From NCBI GenBank assembly GCA_023101725.1, contig JALJCO010013744.1:496001-560000 (forward strand): DNA of 64,000 nucleotides. Reading direction: 5' to 3'. Source of the DNA: Atherinomorus stipes (taxonomy: Eukaryota; Chordata; Actinopteri; Atheriniformes; Atherinidae). Below the pieces are notes generated by a model. It was not told where the DNA came from, did no database searches, and worked only from the letters and a program-made list of their open reading frames with translations. The first letter of the stretch is position 1, and each line of letters starts with the position of its first letter. Made by a program: the position numbers and the translations under genes. Positions 25,460 to 38,990 of this stretch are shown piece after piece.

Positions 25460-26895
25460 ATTCATTATCCAAACAGATCAAGAAACTAACTTAATGTCCA
25501 CTGTGTAAGTAATTTTGGCTGTCACACATTAGGTTTCATCATCCTGAAAGTCAAGGAGCGTTGGAAAGATTTCACTAAACCTTGAAAAACTGTGTTACAT
25601 ACTGTCTTGAATGCGATTCTGAGTGGAATGAAGGGGTACCCCTTTTGCTGTTCACCAACTGGGAATTTGTGCAGGACTTAATTGGGTTCAGTCCTGCTGA
25701 GTTGGTGTTTGGCCACACAATTAGAGGTCCACTTTAAGCTGGTGTCCAGTTTTCCCCCTACTGTCAATGTGCTTGACTATGTGTATTCCTTCCATCAGTG
25801 GCTTTATCATGCTTGTGACATTGACAAAAGGACCATGGCAAATTGACAAGCCAAGATGAGAAAGCATTTGATTAAAATGCAGTGCAGCATTTTTTAGCCT
25901 GGAGACACTGTGCTGCTATTTTGCTAATATCAGCTTAAGTTCTACTTGCAATGTTTTCTGGTCCCGTGATCAAAAAGACACTGAGTGACACAGATTATGT
26001 CATTTTTACCCTGATAGGAAATGAAAATCTTGTTTTTGTCACGTTGATATCCCAAAGTCGTATGCTGCCTGGTCCAGTGTGGAGCAAAGCGCTTCCAAGG
26101 AAGTGAGTTGTGTTGCTACCATTTCTGCAGTTTCTTGTTGTCCTGCTAGCGATGCAGATGTTTTGAGAACCTGTCTTATATTTTTATCCCTCAGAAAACG
26201 ATGTTCTTATGCTATAATACAGGTATCTTGGTCTGTTTTCAGATGTCCCTACGCATACAAACGTGCTGCCACATGATATTGTGGGATAACTTGGTGAGAT
26301 TATCATCCTATCAAGCAGCATCCTTAAAATGTTCTTTCCTTTAAATGGGCTGTGATGCAGAAAGAAGTTGAGTGCTTGCTGGCAAATGTTCTTGCAGTTC
26401 TTTGCATAAGCTCACAGGGTTCCCGATTTGTTAGTTCCAAAGCCAAGTCACCTTCTCGCTTCTGTCCAGACTTCAGAAAGGTGAATAATGTGATCTGATT
26501 CCTTCCTTTTTCTTTGAGTCAAGGACTGTATTGACAGGATAGGTTCATCTCATTATGTCGCAAAGCTGGACTAGCTCAAAGGCTATGGCAGATACTATTG
26601 ACAGCAAGTGCCTCTGACATTTCTGCTTTTGTCACACCAGATAACTTTCTCCAGTATACTTACATGGTATTCAGCATGCGTAATGCGCCTGCCACTTTCC
26701 AGCGTCTCATGTGGAAAGTATTGTCTTGCAAGGCTAACTGTGAAGTCTATTTGTATTGTATACAGCATTAATTTATAGCAATGATTGGAAATCACTTAAC
26801 AACCTTACTGGATGTGTTCCAGCGTTTTGAACAGGGCTTACTCACCTTATAACTAAGCTTAACTTTGCAAAAGTAACCATTACATGTTAGTGTTT
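25460..26895 (+). pseudogene. Gmr1-like Ty3/gypsy pol remnant (integrase before reverse transcriptase)
   Basis: Three plus-strand blocks occur in this order. The integrase core comes first, with IQTDQ near 25,466 and QGALERFH near 25,560. The integrase end, FSPAELVFGHTIRGPL, follows at about 25,687-25,736. Reverse transcriptase comes last: RFCPDFRKVN (about 26,456), SDISAFVTPDNFLQYT and MRNAPATFQRLM (26,614-26,715), then a degraded LTL...NFAKVTITC block (26,840-26,890). Ordinary Ty3/gypsy elements place integrase after RNase H. The reversed order is the trait of Gmr1-like elements described from deuterostomes. Many stops and frameshifts are present and the YxDD catalytic box is lost (VYLYC), so it is dead. 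LTRs were not found. Confidence 0.8.
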
Positions 26896-29211
26896 TCTTT
26901 CTAAATTGTATAACTATAGCAGTATTAATTTGTCGGGCGGGGGGGAGGATTAATCTGAAATTAACGTGTTGATTTTCTAAACAACTAAATTATGACTTGC
27001 GCCATGTTAAAAATACAATTTGGCATTTTCTTGTGACAGTGTGCAGTCCCGTCACTATGCCTCTGATATGTGCCCTGGCTACACCCAGGGGTCTGGGGAT
27101 CAAATGCCACCTGGTTCCTCTTGCGTACCTGCCATATTCTCATTGAAAGTAACTGATTTTGGGATCTCCTCCCTGGTGCAGTGTTTATTGTGTTCAATGC
27201 TTGAGCCAGCTCTAACACATGTCAGTTGAGGCTTGTAGACTCTGAGACGCATCTCTTCAGTTTTTTCGATTCCCGTGACCACTCCATGATGTGACTGTGG
27301 GGTGAACTTATGGGGCGTTTACTGCTGAAAGGGATTGGCAACTGTCTTGAATGCTTTCCACTCATGAGTAATATTTCTCACTATAGGATGATGGACTCCA
27401 GATTTTGGGAAAATGACCTTTTAACCCTTCCCAGGTTGATGGGCAGCAGTTGCTTCGCAGAGATCATTGCTGATGTCTTTCCTCCTTAGCACTGTTACAC
27501 GTGAATTTTCCAGACCAGTAAACTGCTAAAGCTTTTGGTTTGATAGAAATGTTCACACCTGCTGACGATCTGTTATTGAATGCATTTGATTAGCAGCACC
27601 TGGTTGCTACTTACCCTCGGCAAGAGTGAGCGCATTGTTTATGCAATTTGACTCAGCATGTGTTCTCTTAGGATTATACTTACCTTAGAATGGACCTGGT
27701 AAGGACCAGGTGATTTTTTTAATCTATGCCATGATATATTTGGAACAAATAAAACTAAGAATGTGTAATTTCTTTTACACATGATTGCATGTGCATTTTG
27801 TGCAGGTGGTTTATTTGTCTGCTGTAGCCTCTAAGTATCGCACCTGTCATTGCATGTTCCACAGTGTGTTTATGGCTGCTTTTCACTTAAATGCCATGTT
27901 GTCGCAGTTTATTTATATCTTGATCATGTCATGTATGTTTGTGTGTGTGACAGAGAGAATGAGAGCTACCATGATGACAGCCAATTAATTCAGCTCTTGG
28001 GGACTCGATGAAGAGAAACAGTGACTCACGGGCTGCATTAGTCATGCAGTATGGCAGCGCAGGCATCAGGGATATCTCATACACTTTAAAGGTGACTCTG
28101 TGTGTGCCCACATTTGTTGTTTGCCTCTTCTGCTATCCTGTCATTCCTTCCTCATCCATGGGGGCCCAGCATGAAACAGCCTCATGACTTAAGGAACCGT
28201 TGGTGGTGTTGAGTGCAGCCTGAGAGGCTGCGTGTCGAACTTTCAGCAAAGCATTTAACAAGCTCAACAGTGACTCGCTAACAGCTTGTTCAAAGACTAT
28301 GGCAGGGTTTACCTCCTGGAAGCACACAAACATCTTTGTCAATATACTGCAACATCCAAAGGGATATGTGGGATGTTTTCAAGTAAAGAAGCGTTCTTCA
28401 GTTAAAGCTGCAGTGCAATAATAGTCATAAAGTTAATCAGATACAATTAATTAAAAATACAATTGTGCACTCGCTGCTACAGAATCTGACTTCAGACTAA
28501 GTAGAATAGAAAAATAACAGTGAAAGTGAAGGACACACAGAACCAAATACATTTAGATATTACTATCCTTACTGAATACATTTTAAACTCATTATCCATC
28601 AATGCTGGCCATGAGCAGCCAGTGTAACTGCTTTACTTTACTATTCTAATGTCACAACAGATTATATAATAACCATTCATTCTGCAGTTTACAGTGTGTC
28701 AAGGCCGCCAGTTTCTTCTTTCTTAAGTACAAAAGTAAAGAGAGAAAGCAGAATGAACACACGGTTGAAGTTATACATACAGGCCAAACATATAGATCCA
28801 CTATGTCAATACTTTGAATGTCATCTTGCTAGCTGCATAATTACAAGACACTTTTCTGCAAACTGCTGGAAGATTTTTTTTTTTCAAATGCTTACAAGAG
28901 TTGCTGCAGTTCAGTTCAATTTAGAGACTAAAGAAGTATACATTAGGTTAACAGGTCTCCACTGCAAAATGGACTCATGTCTCAAAGGGACTTAGCTTTG
29001 AGACATGATAAATAATGGTTAAATAAATTTATTTGGTGACCTGGCTTTTATGGAAATAGAAACATGTTCCAAGTTTGTTCCATTACAGAAAAATGTGACA
29101 ATTTAGTAAATTATGAAAGATTCCTTATTCCTTATTCCTTAGATTTCCTTATTTGGGGAAGTTGGGGGAGTGTATCTGCAGAGAATGCTGACTGATGGAT
29201 CTCAAACTAGC
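26896..29211. other. intergenic, partly repeat-like
   Basis: The first few hundred bases may hold the decayed 3' end of the retroelement. The stretch 27,280-27,750 contains TTCACACCTGCTGACGATCT and ATTAGCAGCACCTGGTTGC, motifs I associate with a common fish DNA repeat, but without defined ends. No gene is seen. Confidence 0.4.
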
Positions 29212-29885
29212 TTAAAGACAGAGTAGGGGATCCTGGAAAAACGCTTTGAGCAAGCTACATTTTTAAGCAAATACACCCACCCGAAGCCCCGCCTCCAGAG
29301 CACAGGAACATGCACCGCGATGGCTCACAAGAGGGTCAAGACAACCGAAAACAGCCGAGTGGCTAGCTTGTTAGCTAGCTAGTAAACAGCTGATTTATCG
29401 CATTTCTAAAAGTATTAATTAGCCCACCTCCAACTTCTGCAGTGTATACATCCACACTGCAAACATCAACACCGACTTGATCTACATCCATTTTTTTTTT
29501 CTTTTTAGTGGATTTTAAGAACAAACAGCTACGCAGATAACGGCAGCAAGCAGCTATGCTTGTTTATACTGTGAGATGTGCACGGAGTGGTGCAAGCGCA
29601 GGAAAGTGGGGAGAAGGAGAGACAAACAGCAGCTGAATTTGATGGACACATCATCATTCAACCGAAAAAAAAAAAGGGGGAAAGGGGAAGGGGGGGCTTT
29701 AGAACAGACCATTACAGACAATTGGATGTTTTTTTTTTTTCAGTCCTGTCCTTTCCACAGGTGACTAAATGTTTTATTTTTGTGTCAGAGCATTTACTTA
29801 ATTGGCTGCAATCGAGGTGTGAAGGAGATTTTAAGCAATATAGTAAAAATTGCTCCTGGAAAACATCATCTACCCTGCTTTTAAA
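29212..29885 (+). repeat. dispersed repeat family, copy 2 (uninterrupted)
   Basis: This is the longest continuous copy of the family seen at 4.8 kb and 8.9-7.9 kb. It runs from CTTAAAGACAGAGTAGGGG through GGATCCTGGAAAAACGC and CACACTGCAAACATCAACAC to GTGTGAAGGAGATTTTAAGC and the ACCCTGC end. It lacks the hAT insertion present in copy 3. The two overlapping short ORFs here are not conserved among copies, so I do not call them coding. Confidence 0.8.
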
Positions 29886-32800
29886 TGAATCAAATATATG
29901 AGCCAAACACAGTGGACTTTGTTGTAAGCTGAACCCAACTGAACCATAGATGTGACATTACAAACACACACTGCATAAATGCGGCATTTCTGTCATCCCC
30001 TAACTTTGGACTAAGTTGATGAAAATGTCACTTGTGCATTGGTGGGCGTGACTATGGCATGTCTGCAGGATGTCAGCCTTCTAGAATGGCAAGAACAGTC
30101 TCTTTCTGAATGTCTCAACTACCAGGTGAAATATGAGGTGGGTGCTGGCATGACCCTTAACTCTCCATAAATTCATTGACTGTAGTTTTACTTGTAGGGC
30201 TAATTTCCTGAATAAGCATACAACGTGCAAACCTCAGCTAGTTAAATGACAGATACAGAGCTAGTTAAGCTAGTGTGGTGTATAAAGCCTTTTTATAACA
30301 TTTTATTATGAGCAAAGTTGGCTTTTTTTCTCAGATTTCCCAAAAATCCTTGAAAGATGATCAGTGAAAAACAGCCTAACTCCATAATTCAGTGTACCAT
30401 GGTTCTCTGTCTTATCATTTTCAAGCAACTGTATAAGATCCCTGATACACCAAGCTGAAAATTTATGTCGGAAGCATCAAAGAACGTCTGTCACTTTTCT
30501 ATTTTCAGTGTTTCCACCGCTGTCAGACTCTGCTAGCATCTTCTTTGTGCCAATCCAACTTTCATAGTTGATTGGTTCCTTAGCAGTAAGAATGCAAAGG
30601 AAGAAGGGCAGCACTGATGCAGAAAAGTATCAGCTAACTTAACATGCCATACACAATCTCATTTCATTTCATTTAAAGAAGCATCAACCACAACCACATC
30701 AACCTGGCTGTGTTGAGTTAAGATGCTGAAGATCGAGTGATAATCTTGACTGAAGAGAAATCAGCTCTGACATTACTGAAAAAGACAAAAACACTAGCTG
30801 CTGTGTTTCCATTATTTATCGACGTGGTCTCCCTCTTTACCATTTAACATACATTCTACTGCCCCCTTCTGCACAAGCAACCTATGTGTTCTTGGACGTG
30901 CAGACTCTAGAAATCACCGGGAAGTTCTCTCAGTGATAAATTCAAGTGCTAATTTTGTGTTTTTAAATACTGGCAATGTAAGGAGACCCAACAGGGAGCC
31001 TTTTGTTGTCACTCTGGTTCTTCTGGGTTTGGCGTATAAGGGCTCTGAGACATCAATCAAATTTCACAATAAAATGTTCTAAATTATATTTACTGGGACA
31101 CATATTCCTAGATTTTTGTAGTCTTTATTTTTGTTCTAAAATTTTAATTGAAAACAAACATTTCTAACATAAAAATCAAAATTAAAACTTCCAAATCCCA
31201 AAAAGGGGTTTTGGATTAAGTTGAATACTTATCTAGTCCAAACCCCTTTGTTAGTAGTAACTTGACAATAATCTCTTTTAGGATATTTCAGCACACAGTA
31301 CACAATTATAACACATTGCTCTCAGAATAAATCATAATTCACAATATAAGTTGTTATCAATAAGATTTTGAATAAAGGTTTTGCAGTTATATTTATATCT
31401 GCAATGAGAGGAAGAAGCTTTGACAGAAATTATAAGAAACTTATTAATTAATCAAGTGTGAACCCTGAGAAACTGCATGCATCTTGATTTGATTGCTGTG
31501 ATTTATCGTAGATTTAAGGAAGAGAAATTGCTCATTTATTTACATCACTAAAAACATCAATTATCAAGTTACATTAATAAGACATCTTTATAAATAGCTT
31601 ATCGGTTGTGTTTAATTACTTTTTAAGTTTTTCAATGTGGGAAATTTTTTCAGCTCATAGATTGTGGAGGGAAAAAATCAATTTGGCTGGTTATTATCTT
31701 CTTTACATAAGATATCTCTAATTCATCAGGATGACAAAGACACCCCCGACAAGATTTATAATCAGAACAGTGGATTTGTTAGTTTATGGGAGCATCAGAC
31801 TCCCACAGCCTTTTCCTTGTACATTTCAGTAACATCTTTAGCCTCTAGACTGTTTTTTGTATTAACTCATCAGGTTTGTAGCTCTAGCATTAAAGCGTCC
31901 CCCTTCCAGTAAAACTGAATCCCTTTCCAGTTGAGAAAACTTAAATGGTCATTTCAATCTTTCATGACTAATTCAAATAACTGAAGGGACCTTTCTTTTA
32001 TATGTGTTATAGTTTATCAACAATATCAAACTCCACATTTTCATAAACCATGATAAATTGGACTGGAAGGTGATGCTGAGAAGTAAAGATGCAGGTTTTT
32101 AGGATAGTAATTTTTTCAGGCAAGTGACTTGATGATCCTCAGGACACCTCCATGTGAGAGAAATGATGAGGAGGACCAGTAGGTGTGCAGCTCTGCCAGT
32201 GCTCTGCCTACAAAAGGCCGAGGTATGTAGCTGACAGATGAAGGCCCCCCGATGGTGCTGGTTCATGCTGTGATTTACAATCTTTATATTTAACCGGAGA
32301 GAGATTAATTATCGTTGGCAAATTGACAGGGCCGGTGAGGTGAGGGAGGTTTCTGAATGACATTGCCATTCCTCACAGCACTTCCCGCCGGAGGGCTTTG
32401 CTCCTGACCTTGGGATGCCAGGCATGTTGGGCACCCCGCCTCCTTTCAGCAGCACCTCCCTGGTCTTTTTTCTTTCTTTCTTAAATAACCATTTTTATTC
32501 TTTGCAGGACTGCAACCCAGCTCTGAGTTTGCTTCTAACTGCACAACGGTTGTCACAGTCGAGCTTAAATTTACTGTCAAGCAGAACCTTTTTTTTTTCC
32601 TTCTTTCTTTCTTTCTTTTTTGGCCTGGAAAGCTTGTAGACTTTTTTCAAGTATGTGTGGTAGAATAGGTGAGTGTGTGGGGGAAATCAAACCTTCCCCA
32701 AAGTGAGAAAACAAAAGAGCCATGCTACTGTTTTGTTTCCACTTCGCTGGTCTACTGGCCACTTTTCAAACTTTATTTATTGTATCTTATATGAGAATTA

Positions 32801-34800
32801 TAACTTATTTGATAGTATTAAGATAAAACGAGGCTGAATTATGCTCATCAACAGGTTTAACATATCTGTTGAAGCTATTTTCACCTAAAATTCACTGCTT
32901 CAGCTCCTGTCTCTTTAACACCCTCATATTGAAAGGCTATGTCAGCTCTGATTGGTCAGTTGATTGAGTCAGCAGTCAGCAATCTGCAGCTGTGTTAGTA
33001 CATTACACTGTGATGTCATTAAGTTAAAGAAAACCCTGAATGACAAAGCAGATATTGCAGGCATTTCAAAGGCAGTGTTATCAACATCCCTCATCCCCCA
33101 CCAATGAGTTTATGCTATGGTTATCTGAAGGAAACTTTAAAACTTTCCAGAACTTGAAAAGCTACATCAAGCAATTAAAAGAGGAAAAACCCTGCAGTAA
33201 AATATGACCGCTTTAAAATGGCCAAAAGCCCTTTTTTTTTATTAAAGGTGATAATATAGGTCCAAACTATATTAATATCTACATTTGATATCCATGCCGA
33301 TGTCTACACTAAATGATTCTGCAGCATGAGCATTAGCTCAGGAGTTGCTAACTTGATTGCTCTGTGTCAATAGCATCTTCCTTGCGCTACATTTCTAAAA
33401 TTCAAATGGCAAAATATGAAGCAGGATGAAGGTTAAGGTAGCAAAGAGGCTCTTAAGCCCCGCAGAGGGAACTGGGAAGTGGGAAGTTGGAACTGGGGGG
33501 TGACGTCACACCCGACCAAATTGTGTTCCAGTTCACTGATCAGAAAATGATAAGATAGCAGCCTAGCAAAACAACGTGTTTACTGAGGCTAATGTTATTA
33601 GCCATTGTTAGCACAGCCTTACATATAGGTTAGGCTACCACATGAAAAATGTGAATTACACTACAGCAGCTTCCCCCTACAACTATATCAAATAATACCA
33701 TGTGTATGACTGATTTAATGCAACAATAAATTGTAAGAAGTGCAAATAAATGTAACATTACAGAAGCTTCTACAACTGTGTGAGAGCTTTACAACCTGAC
33801 CACGGGGCGTGGCCATCTTTAAATCTGTACTTGGAGGTGTCAGGATTGTCCAACTTTCTGAGAGGGAAATCCCACCGGGGGGCGCTTTTCCAGTTGAGCA
33901 TTCCTACTCGGAACTGTGAATTTCCAACTTTTGAGTTCAAACGGAACACAGCATTAGTTAAACATTTGCGAAATTCTAATTAACAGTTAGCCAGTTCTGT
34001 AACATTGCTAATGCTAACTGAGGAAGTTAGTGAGTGCGACACTTACTGGCGGGGAGGACTTAAACTTGTAGCTATTACCTTTAAAGTAAAAAGGGTAACT
34101 ATATTATTCATTCTCATTATTTTCAACAAAAAGTATCCTGAAGATGAAATTAACTGTCTTTGGAGATGTGCATTTTTATCATGTATTTGTGCAGAGTAAA
34201 CGTGTACATCCAGTCTAATTTTTCAACATGATTCTTACCAGCCAGAGAAGGGAGAGTAGCCTAATATATTCAGAAAATTCATTTGAATTTCTCTAAATAA
34301 GTTAAGTCCCTACAGAATCTTTTCAGTCAGCACTAAAGCGAGTGGTGCCTTTCCTGTAGTTAACCATCCATCTCCAATTTATTCCATCATATACATGAAA
34401 TTTGGCTTGTTTGCTACCTCAAATGTAAATGCAGCAAGACTCTGACCCAGAAAATACCATTTGAGTATTAATAATTAAAACATCTATAAATGACCCCAGG
34501 CATGCTTTTACATGCGTTTTGACTTAGCCTACCTGCAGAATAAAAACAGTGTGTGAAATATCAAACAAATCTTTACAAAAAAAAAAGGCTAGACATGTTT
34601 TAGTGTTTAATGCAATAAGAAACTTTAATAATCTGGAACTATTTTTTGAGCAACCTGTTCACTACATCATGGTACCCAAATGATCTTGCTGGGTTGAATT
34701 TTCTAGGCAAGGCTAGAGCAGTGGACCATGAGAGCTGCTGCATCCACAGCATCCACCATGAACATTTTTAAGACACACATAACTTTTAGACCTTAAAAAA
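29886..34800. other. intergenic, no gene recognised
   Basis: Mostly AT-rich. A small imperfect hairpin at 31,204-31,250 pairs AAAGGGGTTTTGGA with TCCAAACCCCTTT, and a TTTC microsatellite lies near 32,600. A repeat-like segment at about 33,450-33,960 has GGAAGTTGGAACTGG at one end and a diverged inverse at the other. No coding or RNA gene is supported. Confidence 0.4.
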
Positions 34801-35230
34801 TGTATTTCTAACTTGTTTTGATGGCACAGCAATATTCTTTATGCGCATTTTCAAGCCGTCACTGCCCAGATACGTCCCAGTACTAAAAAACAACACTATG
34901 TAACTTTTCCATCAGGGACTGGGCAGTGACGTTGCAGCTAACTATTGCTTGTGCACCACATCACTTACTAGCAAACGGATATGAACCAGATATGAACACA
35001 GCGGGTGTTTTCAATGCGCATCATGTCGGATTCGGCAAAGAAACACAAGGAAGCATTATTGGAGGAAGAGAGGACAAGAAAGAGGACGGAACAAGAGTCA
35101 AGATAAGGCTTTTACTGGCTGGAGTGAATCACAGTACAGGTACGACGCAAGATGGATGCTAGTTTAGCCGCCAATAGGGGGCGCGTCACTGAAAAAACTG
35201 CTAAAAGTTCCGTTGTGGGTCTTGAAAAGT
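34800..35230 (+). repeat. dispersed repeat carrying a short charged ORF fragment
   Basis: It opens with CACTATGTAACTTTTCCATC, a phrase common at ends of fish MITEs. At about 35,027 a plus-strand frame reads MSDSAKKHKEALLEEER and then a Lys/Arg/Glu-rich run before a stop near 35,095. A similar charged stretch starts a multi-copy family of fish proteins linked to mobile elements. The piece is far too short to be functional. The assignment is tentative. Confidence 0.4.
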
Positions 35231-36090
35231 GAAGGTTTTTGTCCAACAACAAAACAGTGAACCACCACTACTTCTCAGAGCCAAGATGTCTCTGAGAAAA
35301 TATGTTTACAGTTGTGGCAAGTTGGCCCTTTTCAGCTAGAAACACCCAGCCATCTTGAATCAGTAGGTGCATTTTGTTTTTCCAGAGTTATGAACGTGTT
35401 TGGATTTGTTTACTACTCTTCATGGGCAGCTGTTTTATGAATGAGGCCCAGTCCAACGCTGGCTTTGCAGGGAGGCTGAAGCTAAAAGTTGAGGCTGCTC
35501 CTACATGAAAAGGGCATGAGTCTGAACCTCAAGCAGTAAATGAAATCTGTTTCAGATATCTGTGTTGTGTTGGCATTAGGTCTATGTATGGATTTTACAA
35601 ACATCGTGGGTACACTGAGTGAAAAGGCAGCGAAGGAGGCATAAACATAATTACCTTTTCTAGTTCACGGCTGCAGATGTTTTCTGCCTCAGTTGGCATT
35701 TTAACACACTTCCCACATCTGCACCTATTACCACGGGAGCATACAGGAAAATATATAGTGTGGAACTGAAAAACAACATAATCCATAATGGTGCAGAATT
35801 GCAAGTAATGAGCATATTTAGAAAACAGAGACATCCTGCTGTAATTTTTGTTGTGGCGGTTTGCAGGGCTCCTCACCTTCATATTGTAGCCCCAATTCTA
35901 GCTCATTTAAGTGGCCCGATATAGTGTTTGTATGCTTGAAAACAGGATGTTTGTGAAAAGTTTCCCCTCATTTATGAGCTCTGGTAGCCTCCTGAAAGGT
36001 TGTGCTCATTCATGAGTCACTGTCACCACCAGGAATTTGATCAACCAGAGGAGAGAGCCCAAAGAGAACGTTCTCCCTCACTCTGAGAAA
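35231..36090. other. intergenic, no gene recognised
   Basis: AT-rich sequence with no defined repeat ends, no long ORF and no splice-supported exon. Confidence 0.4.
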
Positions 36091-36850
36091 ACTAAAACCT
36101 GTCTTATGTAATGATGGGTGCAAAGCATAGACCATTAATAGAGAGGGACGAACCTTGTGCTACGTTACCCGTTGGTTTCTGAAGAGCTAAAAGTGAAGCC
36201 AGTTGGGCGTGTCCCACGTGTGTCGTCACTCCTGGAAAATACCAAAATGGGCAAAGGCAAGGCCGCTCTGAGCTGCGGGGCACATGATTGACAGCTGACA
36301 TACTCTGGGTTAAACGCTAACCGAGCTAACTCGAAACTAGCAGGAGCTAACGAAGATTAGCCCCCTAAGTGGCGCGGCTTACACTTGCTATTAGCTGACT
36401 AAAAACCACCATTGTGCTACTCTGCTACAAACTGAGCTCTTACCGAGAGGGAACAAAGAGCTAACTAGGAGCAACCGGCCGGCGCATGTCAATCAAAAGG
36501 ACACACTCTTAATTATGTGTAATTTCAAGATTAAATAACATCTAAACAAATGAGTTATAAAAAAAAAATCACCCCCTCACAGTTGACATAAAGGTAAACT
36601 TGACCTATTAAACCTAAAATGATTTTTTGAACCAGGCTGTAAACATGTTTATTTCTGCTGTGAAGTTGGCGTTTTTAACATGGGAATCTACGGGGATTTG
36701 CTCTGTTTTTCAGCCCCTAGCGGATTAAGGGAGAACTACAAAAAGTGACTTCTTCCGGGTAGCCTCATAGTTGGCCACCGGAGGATGCCGCTTGGTGCAA
36801 AGCTAATCGAAACTTACTCGAGATTAAGAATTTAATGTCTGGAAATGATC
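36091..36850. repeat. probable dispersed repeat (GCTAAC-rich)
   Basis: The segment includes many GCTAAC/GTTAGC-type words, AACCAGGCTGTAAACATGTT, TTTATTTCTGCTGTGAAGTT and TTTTTAACATGGGAATCTAC. I recognise these from a common teleost interspersed element. Ends and class are uncertain, and there is no coding potential. Confidence 0.5.
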
Positions 36851-38990
36851 ATGTCAGGTCCACTTTAAAATAAAAGCAAATTGCACTGCCTAAGATATTG
36901 ATCTGGCTCACAGCTGACATCAGGCTTTATGATATACTAGGGTAGAGCCGTTCATGCATGCATGTGATTGAGCTATCAGAGGAATAACATCCTTTTACAC
37001 CTCCCATCCTAAGCAACAGCTTTCACCTCCCCCCGCCTCCACTGGGTCCTACAAGCCTTCCCTTATTTCACTCTCACTCACCCCTCACCTCTGCCGTGCC
37101 AGTCTCATCCATCTCTGCCCAATGCTTTACATTGCCAATACACTATATGACACATTCCCTGGATACCTTCACGTGCACTTTGCAGACTTGGGATCTCAAC
37201 GGAATACAAGGTGCGAATGATTTCCATTCATTCTAACCTCAATATCCAGCATGTAGCAAATACAGGCTCATTAATGATCCCAACATTTTATCTTGACCAA
37301 GAAGATGGCGGTAAGGATGGACATCGGGTGCCACAAGAGTCGTGACCACCTTTACAAATCCTTTGGCATCCCCACCAGCTCACATTACAGATGGAAATCA
37401 CTGAGGGATTATAACTGCAAATCAGCTCTGCTTGGATTAAGATGCTCCTCACCATCAGCAGTCTCATGCTTTCTCTGCCTCCCTGCATTTCTCAGTCTTT
37501 GCCACCCCTAAATCACGCCCCCGCATATGAAGGCAATGCTTTAAAGGAGAGATCACACCCCTCCAGAGTGTCAGCATGGGAACAATTAGCTAGCAGGTGC
37601 AGTGCATTGCTTCTCTCATAATGAAGGTTATTTAAACAGACCCCCTCACGTAGCTGAACACAAAGTTCAAAGCGTTTTCTCTTTCCATCACTCACTTCCT
37701 TTGTTTTTCTTGCTTACATGCCGAGTGCATGAATTACACTCATGCAGAAATAAATCTAAACTATGGATATAAACATAAAGGCTGCAGATTCTGACATCTC
37801 CAAAGTTGTCAGTTAGATGGAGACATTAGTGATTTCCAATCCAATTACATTTATTGACCATAGAAAATCCATATTGAAGGTTGATGAATAATCTTTACAG
37901 CCACATTAGAAGGATTGCATGATTATAATTGAAGCGGGTTGTGGCTGTCACTGTCCATCATATGAAATAATCTTGCTGAACTAACGGCCTCACTGTGATC
38001 ATCAAATACATTATAAATCTTTTTTTTCTTTTTGTAAATACTGAGGGCAGCTTTTTCTTATCAGTGTGGACGCTGTCAGAAATTCTCTTGTTTGCTAAAC
38101 ATTTCTGCTTGTAATAAGAGATCATATCAAAAAGGATGACAAGAAAGATGCAAGCAATCCACCGTGATTTCCAACGCGTTGCACCGATTCCACAGACAGT
38201 AAAGACTCTGAAGGTCATGCACTTTTAAAGGATCACTTAGTGAAAACAGCCTGCCGTTATTCTGAGATGGCCACATGACTTCATAACAGCTCTCACTTCG
38301 TGCAGCACGTTTAATTCAGTCTGCAAGGTCAGAGAGGTCAGTGGACAAAGTGTTGCTCATCTTAACTGTGGAGCAGCCGCATGCTGCTCCGGTCAGCTTT
38401 AACACAGAGCACTACTGCTCTCTACTGACGGCTGCACCTCACTTTCCAGTTGCACCTCTCATCCACAATCGCTTGTTCTTGATGATTAATAGGACATGAA
38501 AACACAATGAATCCCTCCCGTGAATCACAATGAAGAATACTTTCTTTTAATTTTTTGAAGATATGATCACATTTTTGCGAGCAGGTCCACGTGCTGACAC
38601 ACATTTCTACCCTCACAGTTTCTGATTCCTGGCTGTCACTGAAGCCCCCCGATATATCCCCTTCAGCTGTCTATCTCCTGCAGGATTTGTGCCTGACTGG
38701 CAGCTCGTAAATGTGTTTTGGTGTTCCTCTGACTGAATAATGAACCCAACCTTACTTGAGTTCATTAATGTCATGACTGTCTGTGGTTTGTCTCCATCTG
38801 GTGGTAACTGGAGATGCTACACTATTTTGTGTTTGCTTTTTAGCCCTAAATCTGTTTTTTTTTTTTTTTTTTTTAACACATAATATTTATATTATATGGG
38901 CATGTTGAGGAAATGACCTGTTACACTCTTCTGTTATAAAGTACTTTGTTGTTTACATTGGTAAGTAACCCTGAATTAAAGTAGATAAAA
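36851..38990. other. intergenic, candidate non-coding conservation
   Basis: No gene is seen. The interval 37,780-38,230 is complex and AT-rich with TAAT and ATTA cores. It includes the 16-mer shared with 17,984. A 20-bp poly(T) tract lies near 38,855. Confidence 0.35.

Noticed and set aside
29576..29901. Two overlapping ORFs in repeat copy 2
   Set aside because: The frames are not preserved in copies 1 and 3 and contain homopolymer-derived residues.
33450..33960. Inverted-repeat element
   Set aside because: The end similarity is too patchy to define termini by eye.
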